The notes under the pieces: generated by a model
The model's database searches: none
What the model saw: the letters and a program-made list of their open reading frames with translations, nothing else
Told to the model about the DNA's origin: nothing
Made by a program: the position numbers and the translations under genes
Assembly: GCA_949283255.1 (NCBI GenBank)
Contig: CASDRS010000006.1
Location: forward strand, 1 to 64,000
Direction: 5' to 3'
Source: an uncultured bacterium
Lineage (GTDB): Bacteria > Cyanobacteriota > Vampirovibrionia > Gastranaerophilales > Gastranaerophilaceae
Length of the DNA: 64,000 nucleotides
In this document: positions 33,204 to 41,756 of the stretch, in pieces
Layout of the letters: every line of letters starts with the position of its first letter
Position numbering within the stretch: the first letter of the stretch is position 1

Positions 33204-34244
33204 TTAATATATTCTTTTTAAAGCCTGCGCCAGTCTTAAAACTTTACGTTCCGAAGTCCCAATACCAGTAAGCAACATTGTAGATACAGAATTTGTCTTC
33301 TCATCTTCAATATTAAATTTATCATATAAAATTTCCGACAACTCATAACCGCTGAAATTCGGAACCTTAACCAAAATTTTTAAAATATCATCACCACCGA
33401 ATTGACAATTCGGACAAACAGTATGTAACTTTTTTATTTGGGCAACTAAAGACTCAATTTTACGCCTTCCTCTTTTTGAATTTAGGAAATTAATATTAGC
33501 CTCAATTGAGCCTAACATAGGATAAGAGGGAGATGTAGTCATAATAAGCTTTAATGCACTATCAATGTCTTTATCACAATTACAATGCACAAGAGCTGTA
33601 GGATTAAGCCCCCCTGCAGTTTTGTGGAGAGACTGCACTGTGAAATCCGCAATTCTTACAGCACTTAACGGCAATTCATCAGAAAATGGATACAATGCCC
33701 CATGAGCTTCATCCACTATTAAATAAGCTCCATATTTTTCACAAAGTCGCTTAATCGCAACTATATCAGCGACAAAACCTTCATAAGTTGGAGATGTTAT
33801 CAAAACGGCAGTAATTTTATGTTGAACAAAACTAGGCTCTAAATCTTCAACACCGGCACCCAAAGGAACCCCCCAAGAATCGCTAAATTTTACATCATAA
33901 TAAACCGGCACTCCACCTGCCAATTTAATTGCATTAAGATGACACGGATGAGCATCCCTCCAAACAAGTACATTGTCTCCAGGCTCCACGCAAGCTAAAA
34001 CTGATGCTATAACTCCGCTTGTTGAACCGTTTGTCAAAAATTTTGTTTTCTTAGTTCCATAAATTTCAGAAGCTCTCATTTCTGCAGCCTCTAAAACATC
34101 CTCAGGAGAATAAAAATCCGTTTCGGAAATATCATACTTGTATAAGTTTTTCAACTTATGAAATATAAAATATTCCTGCGAATGAGAAGGGGTCGTAAAA
34201 AACAACTTACGACATTTTTTCCGAAACATATTAGAAAAAAACAC
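33204..34244 (-). CDS. Short fold-type I PLP enzyme, Orn/Lys/Arg decarboxylase-like
   Basis: 346 residues. FLTNGSTSGVIASVLACV holds the PLP phosphate site, VDEAHGALYPF the PLP Asp, and VQSLHKTAGGLNP the Schiff-base lysine. These match the major domain of Orn/Lys/Arg decarboxylases. The usual N-terminal wing and most of the C-terminal domain are missing, as in the short YaaO-like members. Substrate cannot be told; lyase or aminotransferase-type chemistry is possible. The start is probably the GTG at 34244, with TAGG 6 bases before it; the ATG at 34229 has no ribosome site. It follows the PilZ gene with a 7-bp gap. Confidence 0.82.
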   Translation of the reverse strand: MFFSNMFRKKCRKLFFTTPSHSQEYFIFHKLKNLYKYDISETDFYSPEDVLEAAEMRASEIYGTKKTKFLTNGSTSGVIASVLACVEPGDNVLVWRDAHPCHLNAIKLAGGVPVYYDVKFSDSWGVPLGAGVEDLEPSFVQHKITAVLITSPTYEGFVADIVAIKRLCEKYGAYLIVDEAHGALYPFSDELPLSAVRIADFTVQSLHKTAGGLNPTALVHCNCDKDIDSALKLIMTTSPSYPMLGSIEANINFLNSKRGRRKIESLVAQIKKLHTVCPNCQFGGDDILKILVKVPNFSGYELSEILYDKFNIEDEKTNSVSTMLLTGIGTSERKVLRLAQALKRIY

Positions 34245-34251
34245 AATTAAC

Positions 34252-34842
34252 CTACTTATTCTTAATTTCTATGCTTCGTTTTGTACAATACTGAATAAGA
34301 GTCATTCTGTCACGGTTTTCATTAAACTCAAACCTGCCTGAGTGAGTAAAATTACCATCTTCGCCTCTTTCAATACGGATAGGCAAATAATAGCAAGTAA
34401 CACTCATCGTCTCTGTTAACGGTAAAGTAATTTCATACCTGCCTTCTATATCAATATTTTCAGAAGTCTTGAATTTCATACCACCCGCAGATATATCAAG
34501 AGTAGAAATTTTATATGACTTATCACCACATTTAAGATCTAAATCAAACATATATTTAATACGAGTATATTTTCTTCTTTGTAAAAATTTATGTCTTGCA
34601 GGACTTGCTATCTTTAAAGAATTCCCGTTAATCTCTTTTGCATAAGATTCAAAATAAAGAGTTCCGTGCTTTGTATTAGTATAGAATTCGCAATAATTGT
34701 TTTTAAGAATTCCATCAGAATCATAATCCAACTGAAGCGTAAAACCATCCGGGAAAACTTCAGTTACAGTACCCTTATTGGCAAACTTAAAATCCGCCGG
34801 CACCATAGTAATACGTTGATCTTTTTCTATTAATTCTCTCAT
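34252..34842 (-). CDS. PilZ-domain protein (c-di-GMP receptor, YcgR-like)
   Basis: 196 residues. The N-terminal beta domain resembles the YcgR N-domain. The C-terminal PilZ domain has both c-di-GMP motifs: RRKYTRIKY (R-x3-R) and DISAGGMKF (D-x-S-x2-G). It should bind cyclic di-GMP and pass the signal to a partner. I start at the ATG at 34842, which has AGAGGG before it. A promoter -10 overlaps the more upstream ATG. First in a unit with the PLP enzyme. Confidence 0.85.
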   Translation of the reverse strand: MRELIEKDQRITMVPADFKFANKGTVTEVFPDGFTLQLDYDSDGILKNNYCEFYTNTKHGTLYFESYAKEINGNSLKIASPARHKFLQRRKYTRIKYMFDLDLKCGDKSYKISTLDISAGGMKFKTSENIDIEGRYEITLPLTETMSVTCYYLPIRIERGEDGNFTHSGRFEFNENRDRMTLIQYCTKRSIEIKNK

Positions 34843-34876
34843 ACAAAAGCCCTCTTTAATATTATCTGATGGTCTC

Positions 34877-34905
34877 ATTATACATTATTTCTCAGAATTT
34901 GGCAA
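34877..34905 (-). promoter_or_regulatory. Promoter of the PilZ operon
   Basis: TTGCCA, a 17-bp spacer and TATAAT on the minus strand, with TG just before the -10. Confidence 0.7.
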
Positions 34906-34910
34906 TAAAA

Positions 34911-34936
34911 AAAGCTCCTGCCAAAACCGCAGGAGC
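34911..34936 (-). terminator. Terminator upstream of the PilZ promoter
   Basis: GCTCCTGC-7-GCAGGAGC followed on the minus strand by seven T. No protein gene ends just before it; see the candidate RNA at 34937. Confidence 0.85.
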
Positions 34937-35057
34937 AAATACTGAGCAATCAGAAGAGTTGAGGATTTACATATACATACTACCCTTTAGCTCTTCCGAT
35001 ATCATTACCGAAAATATTTATTTTTTTATATAAAACAAATACTAAAGTCCTAGTCAA
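34937..35057 (-). ncRNA. Candidate small RNA between secY and the PilZ gene
   Basis: A stretch of about 120 bp lies between the secY terminator (35057-35095) and a second strong terminator (34911-34936) on the same strand, without a convincing reading frame. TTGACT at 35052-35057 and an A/T-rich -10 region (TATATA, 19 bp away) could start it. GAAGAG and CTCTTC within it can pair. A read-through backup terminator for secY is the main alternative. Confidence 0.3.
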
Positions 35058-35095
35058 AAAAAAACACCCATTCTTATAAAAGAATGAGTGTTTTT
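35057..35095 (-). terminator. Terminator of the rpsE-secY operon
   Basis: AACACTCATTCTT pairs with AAGAATGGGTGTT on the minus strand (one U-G) and is followed by a long T-run. Confidence 0.88.
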
Positions 35096-35113
35096 CAATC
35101 TATTTATTTCAAC

Positions 35114-36448
35114 TTACTCTTTCAAGAAAGATTCATAATTTCTTGCGAGCAAGTGAGTTCTAACCTGATTGATTAAATCCAAAGCAACACCAACCATGAT
35201 TATTAATGACGTTGCACCAATACCCTGCAAAGTTTTTATATTTGTAATATAACTTGCAAAAGATGGAATCAATGCAACGATACCCAATCCCAAAGCTCCA
35301 ATAAAAGTAGTCTTTGACAATATTTTATCCAAAGCTTCGGCAGTCGGCTTACCAGGTTTAATACCAGGGATTGAAGAACCGTATTTTTTCAGATTTGTAG
35401 CAATATCCTTCGGCTGCATATTAGGCATAATAGATGCGTAAAAGAAAGTTAACGCAAATATTAACAAGAAATACAATACATAATATGTAATTCCGTCAGG
35501 ACTCATAAAATGAGTCAACCTAACAACAAGATCCTGAACCGCAGCACTCTTAAAGTTTGCCTGTCCGACAAGACTTAATACAGTAGAAGGGAACAGCAAA
35601 ATTGCAACCGCAAAGATTATCGGCATAACCCCGCCCGGATTAAGCTTGAACGGAATATAAGAATTCATTCCGCCATAAACTTTATTTCCAACCTGTCTCT
35701 TAGGGTTTATGATAATAACCTTTCTTACAGCTTCCTGCATTATTACAATCAAAATCATAGTTAAGAAAAAGATTAACAACAATAGAGCTAATCCCATCTG
35801 CATAGCAGAACTATGAGAAACGATCTGTGCAGTTCTTGAAGCATAAACAGGGATACCTGATAAAATACCGATAAAGATAATCAAAGATCCGCCATTACCG
35901 ATACCTTTTTCCGTAATAAGTTCAGATATCCACATTACTAAAACTGCACCTGCAGTCAAAACCGTAATAGAACTAACGTAAAACATCAAATGTGGTACAT
36001 TAGCTACAATAGCACCAGGCAAATGTCTCAAAAACATCATAAATATTAATGCCTGCATAACAGCAAGGACAACAGTAAATAATCTTGTATACTGCATCAA
36101 TTTCTTTCTACCTGCTTCACCCTCTTCTTTTTGCAATTTTTCCAAAGAAGGAATAACTACAGAAATCAGCTGGATTATAATTGAAGCGGTAATGAAAGGT
36201 CCTATACCTAACGCAAATATAGAAACACTACCTAAAGCGCCACCTGAAAATAAGTCCAAAAAACCAATTATATTGTTTCCTTGCGCAATATTTGAGAACA
36301 CAGTATTGTTTATACCGAACAAAGGCAACTGTGCACCAAATCTAAATGCTGCAATCATTAGAAACGTAAATATGATTTTTTGTTTAAGACCTGAAGCATT
36401 CCACATTGACATCAGATCTTCTGTAGAAGGCATTCTCATTTGTGCCAT
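35114..36448 (-). CDS. secY: Protein translocase subunit SecY
   Basis: Channel of the general secretion machinery, ten membrane spans in 444 residues. GIGPFITASIIIQL is the plug-region motif, and ITEKGIGNGGSLIIF and YGGMNSYIPFKLNPGGVMPIIFA are conserved SecY loops (quoted in parts: ITEKGIGNGGS, SYIPFKLNPGGVMP). PGKPTAEALDKIL is in the cytoplasmic loop that contacts SecA and the ribosome. Its ATG overlaps the rplO stop by one base. Last gene of the operon. Confidence 0.97.
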   Translation of the reverse strand: MAQMRMPSTEDLMSMWNASGLKQKIIFTFLMIAAFRFGAQLPLFGINNTVFSNIAQGNNIIGFLDLFSGGALGSVSIFALGIGPFITASIIIQLISVVIPSLEKLQKEEGEAGRKKLMQYTRLFTVVLAVMQALIFMMFLRHLPGAIVANVPHLMFYVSSITVLTAGAVLVMWISELITEKGIGNGGSLIIFIGILSGIPVYASRTAQIVSHSSAMQMGLALLLLIFFLTMILIVIMQEAVRKVIIINPKRQVGNKVYGGMNSYIPFKLNPGGVMPIIFAVAILLFPSTVLSLVGQANFKSAAVQDLVVRLTHFMSPDGITYYVLYFLLIFALTFFYASIMPNMQPKDIATNLKKYGSSIPGIKPGKPTAEALDKILSKTTFIGALGLGIVALIPSFASYITNIKTLQGIGATSLIIMVGVALDLINQVRTHLLARNYESFLKE

Positions 36449-36900
36449 TATACTAACTCAACCTTTCCTCCTGCAGCTTCAATCTTAGCCTTTGCTGACG
36501 GAGTTACGTAGCTGGCCTTAACAGTAAGCGCAGATTTTACTTCACCGTTACCAAGAATTCTCAAGCCATCAGCTGACGGATGAGCTTTTCTTGCTTCTTT
36601 CAAAGCTTCTAATGAGATTTCCTTCAAGCCTAAAGCTTCAAGTCTGCCTACATTAATAGCTTCATAGTTCAATTTGTTAATAATTTGGAAGCCTTTCAAC
36701 TTAGGAAGTCTTCTGTAAGCTGGCATTTGACCACCTTCAAAACCTCTTTTAGATGCGCTACCTGAACGTTGACCTTCACCGTTATGACCACGGCAAGAAG
36801 TTTTACCACGACCTGATGAACGACCTCTGCCTACTCTTTTTGTTTTGTGAGTAGAACCTTCGGCAGGTCGTAAGTCTTCTAATGTAATTTTGTTTGCCAT
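36448..36900 (-). CDS. rplO: Ribosomal protein uL15
   Basis: 150 residues of the 50S subunit. LRPAEGSTHKTKRVGRGRSS and GKTSCRGHNGEGQRSG are family signatures, and GFEGGQMPAYRRLPKLKGF follows. I start at the ATG at 36900, which has GAGGA 9 bases upstream. An ATG at 36915 would add five residues and overlaps that ribosome site. Confidence 0.96.
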   Translation of the reverse strand: MANKITLEDLRPAEGSTHKTKRVGRGRSSGRGKTSCRGHNGEGQRSGSASKRGFEGGQMPAYRRLPKLKGFQIINKLNYEAINVGRLEALGLKEISLEALKEARKAHPSADGLRILGNGEVKSALTVKASYVTPSAKAKIEAAGGKVELV

Positions 36901-36988
36901 TTTATTTTTCCTCATTTCTATTTTAATTAATATTAATATTTTGTTTATTATCCTATCGGGTAATTATTAACCGTATAAAATAATAAAA

Positions 36989-37183
36989 CTACGCTTCTGT
37001 AACTTCCAACAAGTGTGATACTTTATTTACCATACCCATGATTGTTGGAGAGTTGTAATGTTCAACAACTTGATCTTTTTTGGTTAAACCCAAGCCTCTT
37101 ACGACTCTTCTTTGAGCTTCAGATGCACCGATTAAACCTCTTACAAGTTTAATTTTTATTTGTTTATTATCATTTTTAGCCAT
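36989..37183 (-). CDS. rpmD: Ribosomal protein uL30
   Basis: 64 residues. IKIKLVRGLIGASEAQRRVV and GLGLTKKDQVVEHYNSPTIM match the bacterial L30 pattern. AAGGAA precedes the ATG. Between rpsE and rplO, as in the spc operon. Confidence 0.95.
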   Translation of the reverse strand: MAKNDNKQIKIKLVRGLIGASEAQRRVVRGLGLTKKDQVVEHYNSPTIMGMVNKVSHLLEVTEA

Positions 37184-37229
37184 TTTGTTTATTCCTTATT
37201 ATCTTGTATTATTATCACAAACTAGTTTA

Positions 37230-37880
37230 CTAGTTTAAAAATTCAGCCATGCTTAATCCACGTCTCTTTGCTACATCACTGAACGGAGTTAATTTCTTTA
37301 ACGCATCCAATGTTGCATTAGCAGCATTCAACGGAGATTTTGAACCTAATGACTTTGATAATATGTTACCAATGCCTGCAAGTTCAAGAACTGAACGTAC
37401 TGCACCACCTGCGATAATACCGGTACCTTCTGAAGCTGGTCTCAACATTACTGCACCAGCACCAGACTTTCCTGTAATAGGATGAGGTATTGTTGTCTTG
37501 AAAATAGGTACTGTGATAAGATTTTTTCTTCCGTCTGCTATTGCCTTTTGAATAGCAATGATTACTTCAGATGCCTTAGCACATCCTACACCTACTTGAC
37601 CTTTTTGGTTTCCTACAATTACGATTGCACGGAAACTTAATTTCTTACCGCCCTTAACTACTTTTGTTACACGGCTTATTTGAACTACTCTTTCAGTCCA
37701 TTCTGATTGAGGTTTTTCTTCTGCATTTTCTATTTTTTGTTTTCTGCCTTTGCCTCTTCTTTGACCTCTTGCAGGTTTTTCTTCTGCAGAAGCTTCAGCA
37801 GTTTCTACAACTTCAGCTGTTTCTGTTGCTTTTGCAACTTCTGTTTCAACTGTTAATTCTTCTTTCTTTTCTTCTGTCAT
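37230..37880 (-). CDS. rpsE: Ribosomal protein uS5 with long acidic N-terminal extension
   Basis: 216 residues against about 166 in E. coli. The core begins near residue 60 ([20 protein letters not shown]) and has [20 protein letters not shown] and [20 protein letters not shown]. Residues 1-58 are an extra Glu/Ala/Thr-rich then Arg/Lys-rich tail. It is first gene of this unit. rplR, which normally precedes it, is not upstream; an asparaginase is. Confidence 0.96.
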   Translation of the reverse strand: MTEEKKEELTVETEVAKATETAEVVETAEASAEEKPARGQRRGKGRKQKIENAEEKPQSEWTERVVQISRVTKVVKGGKKLSFRAIVIVGNQKGQVGVGCAKASEVIIAIQKAIADGRKNLITVPIFKTTIPHPITGKSGAGAVMLRPASEGTGIIAGGAVRSVLELAGIGNILSKSLGSKSPLNAANATLDALKKLTPFSDVAKRRGLSMAEFLN

Positions 37881-38106
37881 TGTAATTTTTACCTTTCATA
37901 AATTAGTTAATAACTTTTGATCGTTAACTCGTGAAAATTCACTTTTTCTTAATTGAATGAATACGCCAAAAAACACGCTAATTAAAGCTATTTGAAATCG
38001 TATTCGGGTTTTAACTTTTCTGACAGTCTAAAAGTAACACAAATACCCCTAAAAAGCAAGTACAATGTTACAGAACGTAAATTTAATCTTGGGGGTAAAC
38101 TTTATT

Positions 38107-39057
38107 TTATAATGTAGTTACTATTTCACCAACAACTTCGCCGGAATTTGTACGAATTTGGTAATCTAAGTCTATATCTGCCCAATGCATATTTTTTAAA
38201 GCATCAATAGTTACATATTCTCTTGCTCTGCTGTCGCAATCAGATATTTTCACAACAAGGCACTCTTCGTTTTCTATATTTACGACAACGCAAATGCCTC
38301 CCGCACTTACTTTTGCTACCAGATTTTTTGAATTTTGAATAATTTTAGTATCAGTCCTGTCATCCCCGCCAATTATATAAGGGTGATTTAGAAAAGCATC
38401 TCTAATTTTTGAGTACTCATCAGAACAAAACAGATTTAAGTAACCTTTACCGATATTTTCTAAAGGCATTGAATAAACAGGCACACCACAGCCATCTTTT
38501 GAGACTGGATACGCCTTCTTCAACTCACACAAATCATATATTTTTTCTTTGATAAGTTTTTGAAGAGGATGAGACGGTTCGTCATACGTCTTCAAATCCC
38601 AATTATGCATCATACAAAGCCCCAGCATCATGATATGTTTACCGGAACAATTATGATTCAAAACACCGGGCTCTTCATCATCAAGAAGTAATCGTTCTCT
38701 TTCTGCAATAGAAATTGGTTTTCTAGCTACGCATTTCAGATAAGATTCATCCAGACCTATTTTCTCAAGCAAGCCTCGTGCAATTTCAACATGGCATTGT
38801 TCTCCCGTATGAGAAGAACAACAAAACGCAATTTCCTCTTCTGTCATTCCAAAAGCTTCATCCATTCCAAAATCAATCATCAATGATGCTTGCAGGGGCT
38901 TTGCGCATGAACGCAAATAATATGGATAATTTCCGCTCTCTCCGACTCTGTCTACTATATGTACCCTATTCAGTACCACTACATAGCCAAAATGTTGTTC
39001 CTCAACCAATCCGTTACGCATAAACTTTATTAGCGTATCAGGAGAATTAATCATCAT
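38107..39057 (-). CDS. Asparaginase (Asparaginase_II family)
   Basis: 316 residues. YLRSCAKPLQA at the N-terminus, CSSHTGEQCHVEIA, NHNCSGKHIMML and SKDGCGVPVY are conserved blocks of the serine-beta-lactamase-like asparaginase family related to the R. etli type. It hydrolyses asparagine to aspartate and ammonia, presumably in the cytosol, since no signal is seen. The start lies inside the last codons of the upstream MshEN-like gene (11-bp overlap), so the two share an mRNA. The 226 bp between it and rpsE hold no gene. Confidence 0.88.
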   Translation of the reverse strand: MMINSPDTLIKFMRNGLVEEQHFGYVVVLNRVHIVDRVGESGNYPYYLRSCAKPLQASLMIDFGMDEAFGMTEEEIAFCCSSHTGEQCHVEIARGLLEKIGLDESYLKCVARKPISIAERERLLLDDEEPGVLNHNCSGKHIMMLGLCMMHNWDLKTYDEPSHPLQKLIKEKIYDLCELKKAYPVSKDGCGVPVYSMPLENIGKGYLNLFCSDEYSKIRDAFLNHPYIIGGDDRTDTKIIQNSKNLVAKVSAGGICVVVNIENEECLVVKISDCDSRAREYVTIDALKNMHWADIDLDYQIRTNSGEVVGEIVTTL

Positions 39058-39796
39058 ATTTTTTCACCATCTCTATTATTCTTGCCATAGTTTGCTTTAA
39101 GGCATTATTTTCATTTTTCAATGCCTTAACTTCGTCCTCTAAACGCTTAACGTCAGTAATAGATTGTTCGCTATCAGGATATATAGCCGGATCTAAGACA
39201 AAACGCTTGCGAGCATCAGCTTTTAATTTAAATAAAGTTTTTATACTTTCTTGAGTAACAAAACCGAGACGAACAAGAATTTTACCAATAAGCTCTTTTT
39301 CACCACGCTCCTGAACTCTGTGTTGTTCAGCTAATGCAGCATCCAGCTGTTCTAATGTTATAGAACCGTTTTTCAAGAAATAATCTCCAACAGGGAACTT
39401 GCCTGAAATAAATCCTGCCATCGCATATATTTCCTCGGCATGAGGCGCCTCAATATAATTCTGTTCAAGACAAAAGATATACAACTTGGCAACTTCTTCT
39501 ATGGACATAAACATATTTAAAGAAATTTCCAAAATTGTATATTCACTATGCACAAATTTCAGAAAATTATATATATTACTATCCAGTCCGCCTGACTTAT
39601 CCCAAAGCTCATTTTTGCCCTGAAACGTCAATGTCGGAACATGCATTGAAAAGATATTGTCTATATTTTTTACAATATACCTTTCGCAATAATTTTCTTT
39701 CATATTTTGATACAGACGATAATAGACAGCTTGCTTAACCCAAAGGGGATATGCAAGAAGCTTATTTATAAACAGTTTAAAAATATTTCTTTTCAC
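39047..39796 (-). CDS. MshEN/GspE-N-like domain protein with C-terminal coiled coil
   Basis: 249 residues. The middle part, VGDYFLKNGSITLEQLDAAL then LIGKILVRLGFVTQESIKTL, repeats the pattern of the N-domain of GspE/PilB ATPases, which in MshE binds c-di-GMP. No ATPase follows. The C-terminus is a short coiled coil (RLEDEVKALKNENNALKQTM). Start: the GTG at 39796 has GAGG 5 bases upstream. The ATG at 39826 is not usable because the promoter -10 lies just inside it. A role in pilus or c-di-GMP control is possible but unproven. Confidence 0.72.
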   Translation of the reverse strand: MKRNIFKLFINKLLAYPLWVKQAVYYRLYQNMKENYCERYIVKNIDNIFSMHVPTLTFQGKNELWDKSGGLDSNIYNFLKFVHSEYTILEISLNMFMSIEEVAKLYIFCLEQNYIEAPHAEEIYAMAGFISGKFPVGDYFLKNGSITLEQLDAALAEQHRVQERGEKELIGKILVRLGFVTQESIKTLFKLKADARKRFVLDPAIYPDSEQSITDVKRLEDEVKALKNENNALKQTMARIIEMVKKYDD

Positions 39797-39814
39797 AAAT
39801 ACCTCGCAAAGACT

Positions 39815-39843
39815 ATTATATAACATAATTCGATTTATTTCAA
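39815..39843 (-). promoter_or_regulatory. Promoter of the MshEN-like/asparaginase operon
   Basis: TTGAAA, a 17-bp spacer and a perfect TATAAT on the minus strand. Confidence 0.78.
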
Positions 39844-39871
39844 CAGATTAAAAACATAACCCGTTACTCTA

Positions 39872-39900
39872 TTGATTTATTATTTCGTAGAATGTAGAAT
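39872..39900 (+). promoter_or_regulatory. Promoter of the VKOR-DsbA/queH operon
   Basis: TTGATT, a 17-bp spacer and TAGAAT, 27 bp before the ATG at 39928. Back-to-back with the divergent promoter at 39815. Confidence 0.65.
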
Positions 39901-39927
39901 AGAAAAGGAATAAGGAGAAAGACTAAT

Positions 39928-41127
39928 ATGGAAAAGATAAATATTAGAAAAATTGTAGTAGCAATTCTTGCACTTACAGGATTAATACTTTCTGTAAAAC
40001 TTGCAATGATATATTATGATGCAAACTTTAATAAGTATGCACTGCCTAGTTTTTGTTCAATAAACGATTTTATTGACTGTGACGGGGTCGCAAAAACAAC
40101 GGAATCACAATTTTTTGGTATTCCTTTAGCATACTGGGGTATATTCCTATACTCATTTATCTTTTTGCTACTTGGAGCAAACAGACTTAAAAAAATCAAG
40201 CTACTCAAGTTTTTGGAAGTCTTTAAAAATCCGCTTTCATATATCGGAGCTCTTGGTCTAATATCCTTTACAATTTCAATAACTTTACTGTGTATAAGCT
40301 TATTTGGAATTAAAAAACTATGCGTACTTTGCGCCATTACATACTGTATTAACTTATTAATAGGACTTGCTGCAGTAGCTTTTGGCAACGGAGGTTTTAT
40401 TAAAGCTTTCAAAGACAGTTTTGCAGACTTTTTTGATGCAGTTAAACATAAATGCTACCTTATTGCCTTCATAGTTGTAGCACTTCTTGCAGGATGCGGT
40501 TTATATTACACAACCACATCACTTATCTTTGCTCCGCAAGTAAAACAACAAAGGGACTTTGGTGAATTTGTAAATGCAAAAGACAACAAATATGCAGTTG
40601 ACGGAAATGTTCTAGGCGAACCTCTTGCAAAAGTTATTGTTTACACCTATACGGATTTCAACTGCCCTATATGCGAAGCTTACAACATTATGATACACAA
40701 AGCTGCAAAAGAATTGACTAATGTAAAATTTATACATAAAAACCTACCGCTTGACACTGAATGTAACCCGTTCTTAAAAGCTCCGTTCCACGAAGGGTCT
40801 TGCAGAATGGCTCGTTACGCTATAGCGGCAGAAAAACAAGGTAGATTCTGGGCTATTAATTCAAAATTCTTTGAATTACACCCTAATTCAGATGAAGAAA
40901 TCATAAAAATTGCAGAAAAATTGGGTCTTGATACTGAAAAACTTTATAAGGATGCAAACTCACCTGAAGTTAAGGCTCAACTTGCAAAAGAAATTGATCA
41001 GGCATACTCTCAAGGTATTGATGCAACTCCATCTACCAAAATCGGAAACGAGCTATATGTCGGAATGAAACCATACAGTCAATTCCTAAAATTATTGGAG
41101 GACGCAGGTGCTTCAAAACGATACTAA
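39928..41127 (+). CDS. VKOR-DsbA fusion (disulfide-forming enzyme)
   Basis: 399 residues. The N-terminal vitamin K epoxide reductase domain has about five membrane spans. Its loop cysteines are C43 and C51, and its active CVLC is C132/C135. A further membrane span (about 176-196) leads to a periplasmic thioredoxin/DsbA domain with CPIC (C246/C249) and a cis-Pro region DATPSTKIGN. Electrons pass from new disulfides through the thioredoxin domain to quinone. The fusion is well known in cyanobacteria. AAGGAG precedes the ATG, and queH overlaps its end. Confidence 0.9.
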   Translation: MEKINIRKIVVAILALTGLILSVKLAMIYYDANFNKYALPSFCSINDFIDCDGVAKTTESQFFGIPLAYWGIFLYSFIFLLLGANRLKKIKLLKFLEVFKNPLSYIGALGLISFTISITLLCISLFGIKKLCVLCAITYCINLLIGLAAVAFGNGGFIKAFKDSFADFFDAVKHKCYLIAFIVVALLAGCGLYYTTTSLIFAPQVKQQRDFGEFVNAKDNKYAVDGNVLGEPLAKVIVYTYTDFNCPICEAYNIMIHKAAKELTNVKFIHKNLPLDTECNPFLKAPFHEGSCRMARYAIAAEKQGRFWAINSKFFELHPNSDEEIIKIAEKLGLDTEKLYKDANSPEVKAQLAKEIDQAYSQGIDATPSTKIGNELYVGMKPYSQFLKLLEDAGASKRY

Positions 41128-41659
41128 AAAAATAGTGCTTCATGCCTGCTGTGGAATTTGTTCAGGATATCCCGTATCTTATTTGTTAGATGCGGGGTAT
41201 TCTGTTATAGTTTATTTTTACAACCCGAATATATACCCCGAGAGTGAATATAACAAAAGGTTGGAAGCGGAGAGAACTCTTTGCAAACACTTCGGAGTAG
41301 AACTGATTGAGGGTGAATATGAACCTGAAGAATACTACAATTTTGTAAAAGGACTTGAACAGGAACCGGAAAAAGGCCTACGTTGCGACAAGTGTTTTGA
41401 ATTAAGACTTCGTAAGACAGCACAACTGTGCAAAAGACTCGGGATAAATGATTTTACTACATCTATAGTCATAAGTCCGCACAAAAATTTTCAAAAAACT
41501 TCTCAAATAGGGAAAAATATCGCATCAGAATATAATCTGAACTACCTGGATATCGATTTCAAAAAGAAAGACGGATTTTTAAAAACCAACAAAATTTCAA
41601 AAGAACTCGGATTATATAGACAAAATTATTGCGGCTGCAAATTTGCAAAAAGAGATTAA
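41108..41659 (+). CDS. queH: Epoxyqueuosine reductase QueH
   Basis: Reduces epoxyqueuosine to queuosine in tRNA; it replaces the unrelated QueG. 183 residues. The metal ligands are HACCGICSG (C14, C15, C18), CDKC (C93, C96) and YCGCKF (C175, C177). The start is a GTG at 41108 inside the VKOR-DsbA gene, supported by GGAGG 6 bases before it. queA is at 20840 in this window. Confidence 0.93.
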   Translation: MLQNDTKKIVLHACCGICSGYPVSYLLDAGYSVIVYFYNPNIYPESEYNKRLEAERTLCKHFGVELIEGEYEPEEYYNFVKGLEQEPEKGLRCDKCFELRLRKTAQLCKRLGINDFTTSIVISPHKNFQKTSQIGKNIASEYNLNYLDIDFKKKDGFLKTNKISKELGLYRQNYCGCKFAKRD

Positions 41660-41715
41660 AGATATAATACAAATATTTACATTCTCCGCTTATCCTATTC
41701 TCATACTAATCGATT

Positions 41716-41732
41716 TATAGTATCATACTATA
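41716..41732. promoter_or_regulatory. 17-bp perfect palindrome before the M16 protease gene
   Basis: TATAGTAT-C-ATACTATA, ending 24 bp before the ATG. A possible operator; the right arm may double as a -10 box. Confidence 0.45.
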
Positions 41733-41756
41733 GAAGAGAATTGGAGAGAGGATAAG

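Noticed and set aside
34843-34878. Upstream ATG for the PilZ gene
   Set aside because: It overlaps the TATAAT promoter box, so it cannot be in the mRNA.
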